Source of the DNA: Lycocorax pyrrhopterus obiensis
Taxonomy: Eukaryota; Chordata; Aves; Passeriformes; Paradisaeidae
Direction of reading: 5' to 3'
Length of the DNA: 64,000 nt
Assembly (NCBI GenBank): GCA_014706295.1
Contig: JACSVZ010000007.1
Span: 62,011,475 to 62,075,474 of the forward strand
A model generated the notes under the pieces. It was given only the letters and a program-made list of their open reading frames with translations, made no database searches and was not told the origin of the DNA. The position numbers and the translations under genes are program-made. Within the stretch, counting starts at the first letter, position 1. Every line of letters begins with the position of its first letter. Shown here piece after piece: positions 46,101 through 54,878 of this stretch.

Positions 46101-49100
46101 TCATAGAATCCCAGAATGGTTTGGGTTGGAAGGGACCTTAAAGCTCATCTCGTTGCACCATGTGCAGGGACACCTTCCACTATCCCAGGTTGCTCCAAGC
46201 CCCATCCAGCCTGGCCTTGGACACTTCAGGGATGGGGCAGCTTCTCTGGAAGCCTCTTCCAGTGCCTCACCACCCTCACAGATGCTTATCAAAGGCTGCT
46301 GAACGAGTTGATGTGTTTTAGGTACAGGGAACAAGAGTTCTCACTCCTCTGAGGTATGACCAAGCCAAAGAATCTCTTTAAAACCTGTAGAAGTTTGGTA
46401 AGTTCAAAATCCCTGAATTCAATTTTTTTTTTAGGTTTTGCCACTCTTAATCTACAGTAAATACAGGTTAATTTGCAAAGCAATGAAGAGGGAAGTTAAG
46501 GATCTTCCTCACAGCCCAAAGGATTTGCAGAGGTGTGAGAATCACCTTCTTTTGAGTAGCAGAACTTGGGAGAGGAAAGCTTAGCTCAGGGCTGGATTTA
46601 CAAAGATAAACTAAAAAAGTTGAAATGGCTCAGATAAATCCAAGAACAGTTTAACAATTGTTTGCCAAGATTTGAAGGCCTCGGGGAAGTCCATGCTCAG
46701 GAGCTGGACTTCAGTGATCCTTGTGGGTCCCCTCCAACTGAGGATATTCTGTGATTCTCTGGTCACTTCTGCTCTTGACCACAACATCAGCACAGGTCTG
46801 GGGTGGCCCTTAGACGTTTGCAGTGAGTGCGTTATTCCCAGTGCTGTGCTGGAGGGTGGGAAAGGCCCCCATGAGAGTTGGACACCATGGAAATAAGGCA
46901 CCTGCAGTTCCCTCCATTTGATTTGTCATTGATGACCTAAGGAAATTCTTCCCTGTGAGGGAGGTGAGGCCCTGGCACAGGGTGCCCAGAGAAGCTGTGG
47001 CTGCCCCTGGATCCCTGGAAGTGTCCAAGGCCAGGCTGGACAGGGCTTGGAGCAATCTGGGATAGTGGAAGGTGTCCCTGCCCATGGCAGGGGGTGGCAC
47101 TGGTTCATCTTTAAGGTCCCTTCCAACCCAACCCATTGTGGGATTCTTTGGTGTCACAACCTCTGAGAAATTGCCAGGAGCCTTCGAAAAACAAACCAGA
47201 CATGCCCCCAAAAAAACTGCAGAGGCAGCTGATTTCCCCTGGCACACCCTTCCTCTGGGCAGTGCCATCTGGAGCCTCCTGGGCTGAAGTTCCTTAAACT
47301 TCCAGAAAATTGCTGTCCTGGCTTGGTGTCCCCCTGGCCTTTCGTTGCTCAGACTTCTCCTGTTTCTGCTTTTCCCACTTTCTCAGCTTTTCTTTGAATA
47401 CCTTGAACCCTCTTACCAGAAGGACTTCAGGGGTTTAAGGATGATCTGGCTGCTCCACCAACAGAGGGTGGGTGCAGCCTGTGTGTGTTGTTCTAATGCG
47501 GGGCTTGGACTTCACCAAGATTTTTGGGATTGTTCACTGAGACAAGAACTGGATCTCCTGGAGGTCGTTTTGTGTGGGTTGTGTCGCTTGGCTGGAATCT
47601 GAGACCTTCTGTTTGCCTTGGCTTGGGAGGCAGAGTGAAGCCCTGGGTGGGTGTTTGCACCACCCAGCCTTAGGTGTACAAATGAAGGAGAAGTAGGAAT
47701 AAAATCCCAGAATCCCAGAATGGTTTGGGTTGGAAGAAACCTCGAAGCCCATCCCGTTCCACTATTCCACTATCCCAGGACACCTTCCACTATCCCAGGT
47801 TGCTCCAAGCCCCATCCAACCTGACCTTGGACATTCCAAGGATGGGACATGTCTCCAGGAGGATACCAGCTCTGTGTGCAGCACATTTGGTGTGTGTCCA
47901 ACCCCCCTGTGCCCATCCCTCTTTTTCAGATCCCAAAAATACTCCGTGTCCCCCCCTGCCCTGCTCCTTGCCCGGGGCGGAGGCCGGAGTGTGGAAGGCA
48001 TCGCTCTGTCCAAACACAGCGTGCAGGACGTGGTGCAGATGATCAGATATGAACTGCTGGACATTTTTGTGAGTAAAAATAAAATCAAAACGCCCTTTTT
48101 TCCATCGCAGTCGTTTGCAGAGCCCTGATGACAGCGTGGAGTTCTGCACAGCGGCCATGTCTGCTCGTTATTTTTATTGTGCCGAGTTTGTGTTTAAGTT
48201 TTATGACTTAGAGCAGGCAGTCTGGATAGAAATCTGCTGTTTGCTGTGTGGTCTTGGAGCAGGAGACCCTGGAGTTGAGGGACTGGCCTCAGAGTCACTC
48301 ACTCTGCAGTGCTTGGCCTCTCACAGGGTCTATTCCCTGTTCCCAGGGCTTTTTCCATGTGCCATTCGGAGCCTGGCTGTAGCGTCTGCCTGCTCTGCTC
48401 ACATCCCCATCTCCAAGCTCACAGCTGCTGCCACGGACTCGGCGAGCTTGGCTTGGGCAAAGACATCTCCAAGTGCACCAAAATCCCAGCCCTCTTGCAG
48501 CTTCCCACATTCCACACGGACCCTGCAGCCCTGCTTAACCCCTGCACCCTCATGTAAGGGCAGGAAGTGGAATTTTCTCCCGTTTTCTCCTCCCCGTGAC
48601 CCCCGATTTCTCGTTTGTGCCGTCTCGCAGCCGGAAATCACCGTGCCAAATCTGCCCCAGTACTTGCAGCTCAGAAAGCCCTTCCTCATCCTCTTCAGTG
48701 CTGGTGGCATCAGTCAGATGGAAAGCAAGGAAATGCTGAAGCTGGCAAAAGGAAGAGCTCAGCAGGCGTTTGTGGCTTGCTGGTTGAACCTGTGAGTGTT
48801 TGAAAATCTCTCCTTTCCCTTAACTCGCTCCGAGCCTTGCAGAAAAAAAAAACCCCTGAGGCTGCAATTACTGAGAACACGAGCTGGTAATGTGATTATT
48901 TGGTCTGAAATCATCAGCAGTTGGGAGGTCAAACCATTGAGCAATGGTTCAGTCAAGTGTTCTGGGCAGCTGCAAAAATCGCCTGACAAAGTAAAATTAG
49001 TAAATATTTAATTGATGGCAGAAATCGTTTTCGATAGAGGAAAACGTTCCCCAGTGCTTGTAGCAGCTTGACCCTGGGTCTGGTGTTATTTGTATTTCTG

Positions 49101-52051
49101 TTGCATGTGGGAGGAAAAAAAAAAGTGGAAATGTGCCCTCCTGGAATGTCTTCTGGTGATTTTCCACCGGCAATTAGAGGGAATGACTGGTCATTGACTG
49201 GGGAAAAAAAGTTTTCACGAGAAGGTTCTACCAGAAGCCTCAAATTAAACTTAAAAAATATTCAAGAAACAAAATTGATTCGACACCTAAGAAATAGAAA
49301 GTTGTAGGAGAGGGGATTTTTTTTTTTTTTCAATCCTCCCCTTCTTAGTTGCAGTTTGAATTTTTGGCCTCTGTTTGTTTTGCCCAAACCCAGAGAAACT
49401 TCAGTGGCTTAATCATAACGTGCTTTGAAGTCTGGGAAGCGCCGTCCAGCGTGGGCTGGAGTTTAGCTGGGGGGGGAGGAAAATGCACATGTGTTCAGAG
49501 AGAAAGGGATTGGGCTGCCAGTAATGCACCAGAAACGAGAGCCCTGGAACTTCCCCACCTACACATCTGCCTTTGCACTGCCTTCCTGAGGCACAAAAAG
49601 CCTTCCTGTGCCAGAGCAAAGTGGCACTGCCACAAAGCAGGGCAGAATCCCAGCATGGTTTGGGGTGGAAAGGACCTTAAAGATCATCTCATCCCACCCC
49701 CTGCCACGGGCAGGGACACCTTCCACTAGCCCAGGTTGCTCCAAACTCCATCCAGCCTGGCCTTGGACATTTCCAGGGATCCAGGGGCAGCCACAGCTTC
49801 TCTGGGCACCCTGTGCCAGGGCCTCCCCACCCTCACAGCCAGGAATTCCGTCCCAATATCCCATCCATCCCTTCCCTCTGGCAGTGGGAAGCCATTCCCT
49901 GTGTCCTGTCACTTCATGTCCTTGTCAAAAGTCCCTCATCCTAGAGAGAGGCCCTCATTCCCAGGGCAAGAGCCAGCTTAGACCTGGACCATCACTCTCA
50001 GCCCTAAAATGGTGCTGGAATGACTCAGCACCTTTGTGGGCCTGCTGTCCCTCTGTCTCAGTGTCCTGTTTCCCCTCTCTCTGTGTCACTTGAGGGATTT
50101 GCCTTTCCATCCCTGTGGAATTGCTGTCACCGTGGGGCAGGGGCTGCAAGGAGCTGGCAGCTGTCCCTGCAGACAGGGTCTGGCCCCGGGGGGCTGCAGG
50201 ACCTGTCCCACTCTTGTCCCAGTTGTTCTTAGAAGCTTTCCCACCTTTTTTCCACCTTTCTACAGGCTTTGCCCTGCTCGAGGATTTCTTTCACACATCC
50301 AGGCTGTTGTCTGCTCTCTCCCCATTGGATCCTAACAGGTTCCTGAAGGCATTAAGCCTATATATGTAGTGCCATGAGCTTAGAATCAGGGAATCCTGGA
50401 ATGGTTTGGGTTGGAAGGGACATTAAAGCCCATCCCGTTCGTCCATGGGCAGGGACACCTCCCAGTGTCCCAGGTTGCTCCAAGCCCCGTCCAGCCTGGC
50501 TTTGAACACTCCCAGGGATGATGCTTCTCCAGTCCCACAAAACTGCGCTTTGCTGGATGGGACCCTGCGGTGGTTTTTTGGCTCTGTTGTGCTGCCAAAC
50601 CCGAATCTCCTCTTCCCAACAGGAAGAAGACTCCAGTGGGACACGGGATCCTGAGGAAATACTTTTCCACCACGCCTTCCTTGCCCGTTCTCCTCTGGGT
50701 GAACCTCCACGCCGGGGGTCAGGTATTCAGGTTCCCACCAGAAGAGTCCATCACTGAGGTGAACATCTTGTCTTGGCTGGAGAAGCTCCAAGCAGGACTG
50801 GAGATTCCCAGCAGTAAGTGGACCCAGCTTTATAACGTTCCCAAGCACACACTGTGAGCTCCAGTCTGTTTATGAGAAGATGCTACGTGCAATAAATTGT
50901 CTGCCCTGGAATTTAATGATGGAAAAACCAGCTCTGCTTGTTAGAGCTGCAGGAGTACAAATAGTCCAGCCAGGAGAGAATGCCCACACTCACAAGTTTG
51001 CTTCGGGACTGTTTAATGCTCAGAGCCAAACGTGGATAGTTTGGATTTGACATCTTTTCCCTCTGATAATCCCCAAATCTGGCTGTGTTTTCCCCTTCCC
51101 AAACACAGCTTGCTAATAAAAAACCTCCCAGCTCCCAGCTGTCAGTGTAAGAAGCAGCTCTTTGGGCACCTTCCTGCCCGATTTCTTTTTTGGATGGGAA
51201 TGGATAAGGAAGCTGCTTTTTCCTGGGGTCTTTGGGACATAAAGGGTTGGTTTGTGCTGTGAAGCTTTTCACTGCATCCCTCCTGTCCTGACCAGCCTGA
51301 TGAGGTTTTGGAGGAAGCCAGCATGGATATTCCTTCCTCAGGAGAGCTGGAAAGGGACTTTGGACAAGGGATGGAGGGACAGGACACAGGGAATGGCTTC
51401 CCGGTGCCAGAGGGCAGGGATGGATGGGATATTGGGAACTGGGAATTCTTCCCTATGAGGGTGGGGAGGCCCTGGCACAGGGTGCCCAGAGAAGCTGTGG
51501 CTGCCCCTGGATCCCTGGAAATGTCCAAGGCCAGGTTGGATGGAGTTTGGAGCAGCCTGGGATAGGGGAAGGTGTCCCTGCCCGTGGCAGGTGGTGGAAC
51601 AAGGTGGGATTTAAGGTCCCTTCCAACCCAAACCATCCTGGAATTCTGTTAATTTTGTATTCATTGGAAGGGGAAAAAAAGCTGTAATTCCTTGGAAAGG
51701 GAAATATCCCTGGAGGTGGAGCATAACTCTTTACCTGCTAACTGGGACTGTGTTTGCTGCTCAGGTACCTTGTCTGAGGAGGACTGGAAGCCACCACTCC
51801 CTGCTTACGACTTCCTCCAGATGATGGAGCCATCCGTGCCCGAGCTCTCCCCCCACACCGGGGACACCTCGGTGCCACACCCACCCAAAAGCCCCGGAGG
51901 GGACACTGCCGGAGGGGACACTGCCACCCGGGAAGAGCCATCCCAGGAGAGCACGGGAGAGGAAGTTGGTTCCCCTGGGAGGGACCTGCGGGGGACAGCC
52001 CCGAGGCTGGCGGCGAGGGACAAGCAGGGCAAGAGGCACAGCGAGCTCTGA
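22003..52051 (+). CDS. TXNDC16: TXNDC16 (ERp90), ER-luminal thioredoxin-domain protein (19 coding exons, 840 aa)
   Basis: Nineteen exons join with GT-AG introns into a 2523-nt frame: 22003-22171, 23137-23219, 23962-24035, 24798-24872, 25190-25311, 25804-25894, 27875-28031, 29111-29277, 29590-29650, 31133-31280, 31979-32125, 32580-32639, 39185-39353, 39666-39802, 44193-44277, 47930-48068, 48631-48791, 50623-50813, 51765-52051. Seen: a signal-peptide-like N-terminus (core [12 protein letters not shown], residues 11-22), a series of thioredoxin-like folds, an acidic stretch (363-378), and a thioredoxin domain (about 405-510) with FYASWEAV where CXXC would lie and a cis-proline motif FP at 478-479. 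An NVT sequon is at 474 and the C-terminus is HSEL. Family knowledge: TXNDC16/ERp90 is a PDI-family ER protein that binds the ERAD flavoprotein ERFAD (FOXRED2). Many blocks match the human protein, for example [19 protein letters not shown] and YEADRRTAE. Human is about 825 aa. Confidence 0.95.
22241..22665 (-). mobile_element. CR1 LINE 3' end, about 425 bp
   Basis: Antisense copy right after TXNDC16 coding exon 1. It extends into the ctcagcctttcctctagcag block of longer CR1 copies. Confidence 0.92.
23137..23219 (+). CDS. TXNDC16: TXNDC16 coding exon 2
   Basis: Ends [10 protein letters not shown], nearly identical to human. It forms the helix after the usual active-site position of the first thioredoxin-like domain. 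Acceptor GTGTTTCAG, donor GTAAGT. Confidence 0.93.
23308..23515 (-). mobile_element. CR1 LINE 3' end, truncated
   Basis: Antisense copy, about 90 bp downstream of TXNDC16 coding exon 2. Confidence 0.9.
23962..24035 (+). CDS. TXNDC16: TXNDC16 coding exon 3
   Basis: [20 protein letters not shown], residues 85-104, with cysteines 87 and 96 placed like the non-catalytic cysteine pair of PDI-type domains. Acceptor TTTCTAG, donor GTGAGG. Confidence 0.93.
24492..24640 (-). mobile_element. CR1 LINE 3' fragment with an internal 36-bp duplication
   Basis: Antisense fragment. The block gacctttaaga/ggtcatcaa.tccaaccattcc occurs twice in tandem at about 24515-24580. Confidence 0.85.
24798..24872 (+). 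CDS. TXNDC16: TXNDC16 coding exon 4
   Basis: [20 protein letters not shown], including an FP cis-proline-like position at 117-118, then ANVL. Acceptor TCCCCAG, donor GTAAGT. Confidence 0.93.
25190..25311 (+). CDS. TXNDC16: TXNDC16 coding exon 5
   Basis: Begins the second thioredoxin-like domain: [20 protein letters not shown], then [18 protein letters not shown]. Acceptor CCTCCTCAG, donor GTATGG. Confidence 0.93.
25804..25894 (+). CDS. TXNDC16: TXNDC16 coding exon 6
   Basis: [20 protein letters not shown] followed by TEAALLKAT, highly conserved with human. Acceptor CCCTTTCCAG, donor GTACGT. Confidence 0.93.
26515..27022 (+). mobile_element. CR1 LINE 3' end, about 510 bp
   Basis: Sense copy and the longest in the window: ggggctggaacttgtccaga-type upstream block, ggagaaaaggaggctcaggg, ending gcttttccaacattaataac. 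Confidence 0.9.
27430..27770 (-). mobile_element. CR1 LINE 3' end, truncated at its 3' terminus
   Basis: Antisense copy starting at agggacaccttccactatcc. The final 60 or so bases with the ATTCT tail are missing. Confidence 0.9.
27875..28031 (+). CDS. TXNDC16: TXNDC16 coding exon 7
   Basis: Residues 205-257, with [20 protein letters not shown] and [18 protein letters not shown]. Acceptor CTCTCACAG. The donor GTAGGA is weak, and the next exon joins in phase 0. Confidence 0.88.
28220..28560 (-). mobile_element. CR1 LINE 3' fragment, older subfamily
   Basis: Antisense, diverged copy (gaaaccttcctgatgttctg, tgatgcagctctaaaccatt). Confidence 0.75.
29111..29277 (+). CDS. TXNDC16: TXNDC16 coding exon 8
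   Basis: [20 protein letters not shown], then [20 protein letters not shown]: the most conserved block of the protein. Acceptor GTTCTCCAG, donor GTATTT. Confidence 0.94.
29590..29650 (+). CDS. TXNDC16: TXNDC16 coding exon 9
   Basis: A 61-nt exon encoding [20 protein letters not shown]. Both sites are weak (acceptor CGGAAG, donor GTTGGA), but the frame and its alignment position fit. Skipping it would shift the frame by 61 nt. Confidence 0.83.
29800..29970 (+). mobile_element. CR1 LINE 3' end, truncated
   Basis: Sense copy ending tccatgattccatgattt. Confidence 0.88.
31133..31280 (+). CDS. TXNDC16: TXNDC16 coding exon 10 (acidic linker)
   Basis: Residues 334-382. [20 protein letters not shown] is followed by an acidic run at 363-378 encoded by an imperfect GAG/GAT repeat, so its length may vary between individuals. 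Acceptor GTTCCTTAG, donor GTGTGC. Confidence 0.92.
31979..32125 (+). CDS. TXNDC16: TXNDC16 coding exon 11
   Basis: [20 protein letters not shown] opens the catalytic-like thioredoxin domain: LTEENF, then VVLFYAS. The tryptophan codon that would begin WCGHC in active domains is split across the intron. Acceptor CTCTTGCAG, donor GTGAGT. Confidence 0.93.
32580..32639 (+). CDS. TXNDC16: TXNDC16 coding exon 12
   Basis: A 60-nt exon encoding [20 protein letters not shown]. No cysteine is present at the CXXC position; human has WQAV there. Acceptor GTGTTTCAG, donor GTAAGG. Confidence 0.93.
32815..33120 (+). mobile_element. CR1 LINE 3' end, truncated
   Basis: Sense copy ending attccatgattttatgattc. 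Confidence 0.9.
33121..33235 (+). mobile_element. Second CR1 3' end in tandem
   Basis: A separate sense copy (cctggaagtgtccaaggcc to ccactctgtgatccc) directly after the previous CR1 tail. Confidence 0.85.
34211..34240. repeat. (GTT)10 microsatellite
   Basis: Ten perfect GTT triplets in a TXNDC16 intron. Confidence 0.97.
35698..36165 (-). mobile_element. CR1 LINE 3' end, about 470 bp
   Basis: Antisense copy of the same subfamily as 26515-27022. The two are inverted relative to each other, about 8.7 kb apart. Confidence 0.92.
37042..37215 (-). mobile_element. CR1 LINE 3' end, truncated
   Basis: Antisense copy starting gaatcccagcatggtttggg. Confidence 0.92.
38150..38288 (+). mobile_element. 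CR1 LINE 3' end, truncated
   Basis: Sense copy ending aaaccattctgtgactcc. Confidence 0.92.
38558..38670 (-). mobile_element. CR1 3' fragment, subfamily with AATATCCTGAGT-type end
   Basis: Antisense: agaaaatcctgagtcagaag then ggatcatcaactcctggctg. Confidence 0.75.
39185..39353 (+). CDS. TXNDC16: TXNDC16 coding exon 13
   Basis: [20 protein letters not shown], then [15 protein letters not shown]: the second half of the thioredoxin fold, with cis-proline 479 and an N-glycosylation sequon at 474. C463 and C470 are seven residues apart, the same spacing as the structural disulfide of ERp57. Acceptor TTCCACTCTAG, donor GTGAGT. Confidence 0.94.
39666..39802 (+). CDS. TXNDC16: TXNDC16 coding exon 14
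   Basis: [20 protein letters not shown] and then [12 protein letters not shown], the start of the next thioredoxin-like domain. Acceptor TTTCCCCAG, donor GTTTGT. Confidence 0.92.
40476..40665 (-). mobile_element. CR1 LINE 3' end, truncated
   Basis: Antisense copy starting gaatcatggagtggtttggg. Confidence 0.93.
41008..41176 (+). mobile_element. CR1 LINE 3' end, truncated
   Basis: Sense copy ending aaccgttctgggattctcc. Confidence 0.92.
42595..42915 (+). mobile_element. CR1 LINE 3' end, truncated
   Basis: Sense copy starting near gctggaaagggactttggac and ending attcagagattctatgat. Confidence 0.92.
43468..43590 (+). mobile_element. CR1 LINE 3' end, short
   Basis: Sense copy ending attctgggattctgtg. 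Confidence 0.92.
44193..44277 (+). CDS. TXNDC16: TXNDC16 coding exon 15
   Basis: [20 protein letters not shown], then FEDDALA, aligned with human KEDFSEAGNYLKGYVITGIY. Acceptor CTTTTTGCAG, donor GTAAGT. Confidence 0.93.
46105..46290 (-). mobile_element. CR1 LINE 3' end, truncated
   Basis: Antisense copy starting gaatcccagaatggtttggg. Confidence 0.92.
46690..46762 (+). mobile_element. Short CR1 3' fragment, BATTCTGTGATTC-type end
   Basis: Sense fragment ending gaggatattctgtgattctc. Confidence 0.7.
46938..47152 (+). mobile_element. CR1 LINE 3' end, truncated
   Basis: Sense copy starting aaattcttccctgtgagg. Confidence 0.93.
47706..47850 (-). mobile_element. CR1 LINE 3' end with an internal deletion and short duplication
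   Basis: Antisense copy. The usual gccatgggcaggg block is replaced by repeats of ccactatccca. Confidence 0.88.
47930..48068 (+). CDS. TXNDC16: TXNDC16 coding exon 16
   Basis: [20 protein letters not shown], then [20 protein letters not shown]: conserved core strand and helix of a thioredoxin-like fold. Acceptor CTTTTTCAG, donor GTGAGT. Confidence 0.93.
48631..48791 (+). CDS. TXNDC16: TXNDC16 coding exon 17
   Basis: [20 protein letters not shown], then LFSAGGISQ and VACWLNL. Matches human PEITVENLPSYFRLQKPLLI. Acceptor GTCTCGCAG, donor GTGAGT. Confidence 0.94.
49642..49960 (-). mobile_element. CR1 LINE 3' end, truncated
   Basis: Antisense copy starting gaatcccagcatggtttggg. Confidence 0.92.
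50384..50525 (-). mobile_element. CR1 LINE 3' end, truncated
   Basis: Antisense copy about 100 bp upstream of TXNDC16 coding exon 18. Confidence 0.9.
50623..50813 (+). CDS. TXNDC16: TXNDC16 coding exon 18
   Basis: [20 protein letters not shown], then [20 protein letters not shown]: the last thioredoxin-like domain. Acceptor TCCCAACAG, donor GTAAGT. Confidence 0.94.
50891..50896 (+). terminator. TXNDC16: Candidate intronic poly(A) signal after TXNDC16 coding exon 18
   Basis: AATAAA lies 78 nt past the exon 18 donor. Reading through that donor adds [14 protein letters not shown] and then a stop ending at 50857, before the signal. The downstream GT element (ttgtctg) is weak. Confidence 0.35.
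51340..51655 (+). mobile_element. CR1 LINE 3' end, truncated
   Basis: Sense copy about 110 bp upstream of the last TXNDC16 exon. Confidence 0.93.
51765..52051 (+). CDS. TXNDC16: TXNDC16 coding exon 19 (last) and stop
   Basis: [20 protein letters not shown] is conserved. It is followed by a divergent polar Pro/Gly/Glu-rich tail that includes a 15-bp tandem duplication at 51896-51925 (GGDTA twice) and ends KRHSEL, with TGA at 52049-52051. Confidence 0.93.
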
Positions 52052-52073
52052 GAGCCGGGGTGGGGAAAAGTGT

Positions 52074-52121
52074 GGGACTGCCCTGGAAAAGCTCTCTGGG
52101 ACTGCCCTGGAAAAGCTCTCG
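52074..52121. repeat. 24-bp direct duplication
   Basis: Two adjacent copies of gggactgccctggaaaagct plus ctc(t/g), just past the TXNDC16 stop. Confidence 0.93.
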
Positions 52122-53024
52122 CTTTCCCAGCCTTTACTCCAAGGAGAGAAGTGGTTTCAGTTGTCAAGGAATGGTGAAGGGAAAGGCCAGTCCCTGGTGC
52201 AGAGTGCTGGTGGCTTCTGATGCCAGAGACGTGTCTGTGCATCCCACATGTTGTTCCCTGGCTGCTGCTGGGAGCTCACCGAGCAACAAACTGCACTGGA
52301 AAAGACAAATCAGCCCCTCTCTGTAGATTCCCTAAATCTCAGAGCTGCTTCAGTTGCTCCTTAGCAGGAAGGGGTGAGCGATTCCAAGATAAAAAGCCCA
52401 TTTCTCTCCTCCCTGCTTGCAGGAGAAGCTCTACTGATGTGTGTCAGCAAACGCTGCGATTCCATCTGCACTGGTGGAACCACGTGGAGCCGGGAAGGCC
52501 AGCATTCCACCACTCCAGAGCTGCTCCAGCCAGCCCCCAGTTGTGTTTACACCTGACTTGTGACCCGAATTCGTGAGCGTGTTCATCCTCAGCGGGGAGA
52601 GGAGGATCTGCTCGAAGCAGATTTATTACAGAGGCCAGAGCTCAGGTCACACAACAGCCCTGAATAGCCGGGACAAAACTCTGCCAGCAAATCCCGAGGG
52701 TGGGCAGGTTGGGAGATGGCTTTCCTCACTGCTGGCATTTTCTTGGTCCCGAGCCCGGGGGGTTATTTGCAGCCTCGATTTGTCTTCGCTCTCGGTGACA
52801 GCGGCGAGGTTGGTGCCTCCTGAGCTGGAATGGCACAGGGAGCAAGGTCTGTGGGAAGCTCAGAGCTGTGGAAGAGGGGAGGGAGATGAAAGGCAAGGCT
52901 GGACCCTTCCAAGGTGGGATGGAGCTGCTTCACATCCAAAACTAAGTGGGGAGGTGCAAAACCTGGGGCACTGGAATTCCAGCCTCTGCCCGTCTCCTGG
53001 GGACAAGAAGAGGCAGGGGGGTGA

Positions 53025-53090
53025 AAGCTGATGGTCTGTAAGGTCCCTTCCAACCCAAACCATTCTAGGATTCCATGATCATCCCGCTCC
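53025..53090 (+). mobile_element. Short CR1 3' fragment
   Basis: ggtcccttccaacccaaacc followed by attctaggattcc. Confidence 0.8.
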
Positions 53091-53544
53091 CTTCAATGGA
53101 CATCTCCCTTCCACTGCACCACTGAGACATGACAGAAGGGTCAGATCCTCCTCCTACTACTTAGGGCTCTGAAATTACTGGGAAGAGGAAAAAACTGCTG
53201 GTAAGGAACTGCTGAGAGCATTGCAAACTCTCTATTTCTCGTCCTGCAAGTGGCACACATGGCTGGGAGTCTTTTGAAATACCCAGAAATAGATCATTAG
53301 TCCTGGTCTCTCCTGGAAGCCCTTAATTGCAGGAGACTGTTTTTGGACTGAATGACAGGCTTTGAGCCAGAATGTATGTATTTAAAGGCATAAACTGCAG
53401 CCTGTTGATCAAAGGCATCGTTCCCAAGGGAAGGGTGTGAACAGATCCTTCGTGTGTTCCCATCATTCCTCTTCTCCATAAGCTCCTTACGCCACTGAAT
53501 TCTGTAAACTGAACGTTGGTCATTTCCCATCCTGTCCCTGATCA

Positions 53545-53790
53545 TCGAATCCCAGAATGGGTTGGGTTGGAAGGGACCTTAAAGATCATCTCATCCCACC
53601 CTTGCCATGGGCAGGGGCACCTTCCACTATCCCAAGGTCCTCCAAGCCCTGTCCAGCCTGGCCTTGGACACTTCCAGGGATCCAGGGGCAGCCACAGCTG
53701 CTCTGGGCACCCTGTGCCAGGACCTCCCCATCCTCACAGCCAGGAATTCCTTCCAATATCCCATCTGTCCCTGCCCTCTGGCAGCTTGAA
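53545..53790 (-). mobile_element. CR1 LINE 3' end, truncated
   Basis: Antisense copy in the putative TXNDC16 3'UTR. Confidence 0.93.
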
Positions 53791-53821
53791 GTGCAATAAT
53801 CGGGTTTTTCATGGCATCTTA

Positions 53822-53827
53822 AATAAA
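53822..53827 (+). terminator. TXNDC16: Candidate proximal poly(A) signal of TXNDC16
   Basis: AATAAA followed about 20-45 nt later by a GT-rich stretch (tgttttgggtggtggga). It lies about 1.8 kb past the stop codon and immediately after an antisense CR1 fragment. Confidence 0.5.
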
Positions 53828-54671
53828 CTCCACTCGAGTAGGCTCCTCTGCATCTGTTTTGGGTGGTGGGAGCAGTGGGTGCCCCTCACCAGCAGGATCC
53901 CTTCCTTCTGCAGGGTTTGTGGAAGACAAGGAGCATTCCCACGTCCCCACTCTTATCCACGTGTCCTTTTCCAGCCGCAGCCCTTCTCCCGCGCAGGACT
54001 GGGGCAGGAGTTTGTCACTAGGGGTCAGTGCCACATCTCCGTTGTGGCTTCGCAAATCGCTGCCTCTCCCAGCGCTGCTGGATTGACGCTGGAGGTCAGG
54101 AACAGCTTCCCACTGGGGTCCTGATGGGCTGCTGCTGGATGAGGGGCTGTTTAGCTGGGGACTCCCGGCTCTACTGGCTCTATCCACAACGTCACCAGTG
54201 GGATCCATCAGCTCCAGCCTCCCAGGCTGGGTTGGGATGCCCGGAGCTTTGGGCTGAGTCCTCCTTGCAGGTGCCAGCACAGAGACGTGGGAAAGGGATG
54301 TGCTTATCCGTGTCCCACCACTGCCAGAATCCAGCTGGATGGGCAGCTGTGGGTTTGCTCTGGATGCAGGTCAGGGTCCTGGACCACATCAGGTGGCTTT
54401 GGGTTCGTTGGGGTTTTATTTTTCAGTACAAAATGCCTTTTCCCCTGTGTAACCCAAACAGGCGCTCGGGGAAATCCGTGGAGGTAGAAATGTGCCAGGA
54501 TTTGTACAGACAGGGTGCAGACATCAGGGATGCTGAGGGCAGTGTGATGGGGTCTGCATCCCAAAGTTTCCTCATCCATCAGAGGAAACGCTCCAGCACT
54601 TGGCTGTTTCCAACAACTCCAGCTCTGGGGACAGAGCAGGGTGGAAGGAAACACTCCGAGGGTATTCATGG

Positions 54672-54806
54672 AATCAGAGCCATGGAGTGGTTTGGGTTGA
54701 AAGGGACCTTTAAAGGGCATCCAGTCCCACCCTGCCATGGGCAGGGACACCTTCCACTGGCCAAGGCTGCTCCGATTCCCATCCAGCCTGGCCTGGAATT
54801 ACAGCC
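54672..54806 (-). mobile_element. CR1 LINE 3' end, truncated
   Basis: Antisense copy starting gaatcagagccatggagtgg. Confidence 0.9.
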
Positions 54807-54878
54807 TTGGGTGAGAAGCGAAGCAGCGGAGGCAGAGCTCGTGTTCTGGGGGGCGGCTGTGAGGGACAGAATGATTCC

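Larger units (their letters stand above)
44278..47929 (+). other. TXNDC16 intron between coding exons 15 and 16 (3.7 kb)
   Basis: Non-coding. CR1 fragments lie at 46105-46290, 46690-46762, 46938-47152 and 47706-47850. The stretch 44280-46100 shows no repeat or exon that I recognise. Confidence 0.75.
48792..50622 (+). other. TXNDC16 intron between coding exons 17 and 18
   Basis: Non-coding, with CR1 fragments at 49642-49960 and 50384-50525. The rest shows nothing recognisable. Confidence 0.7.
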
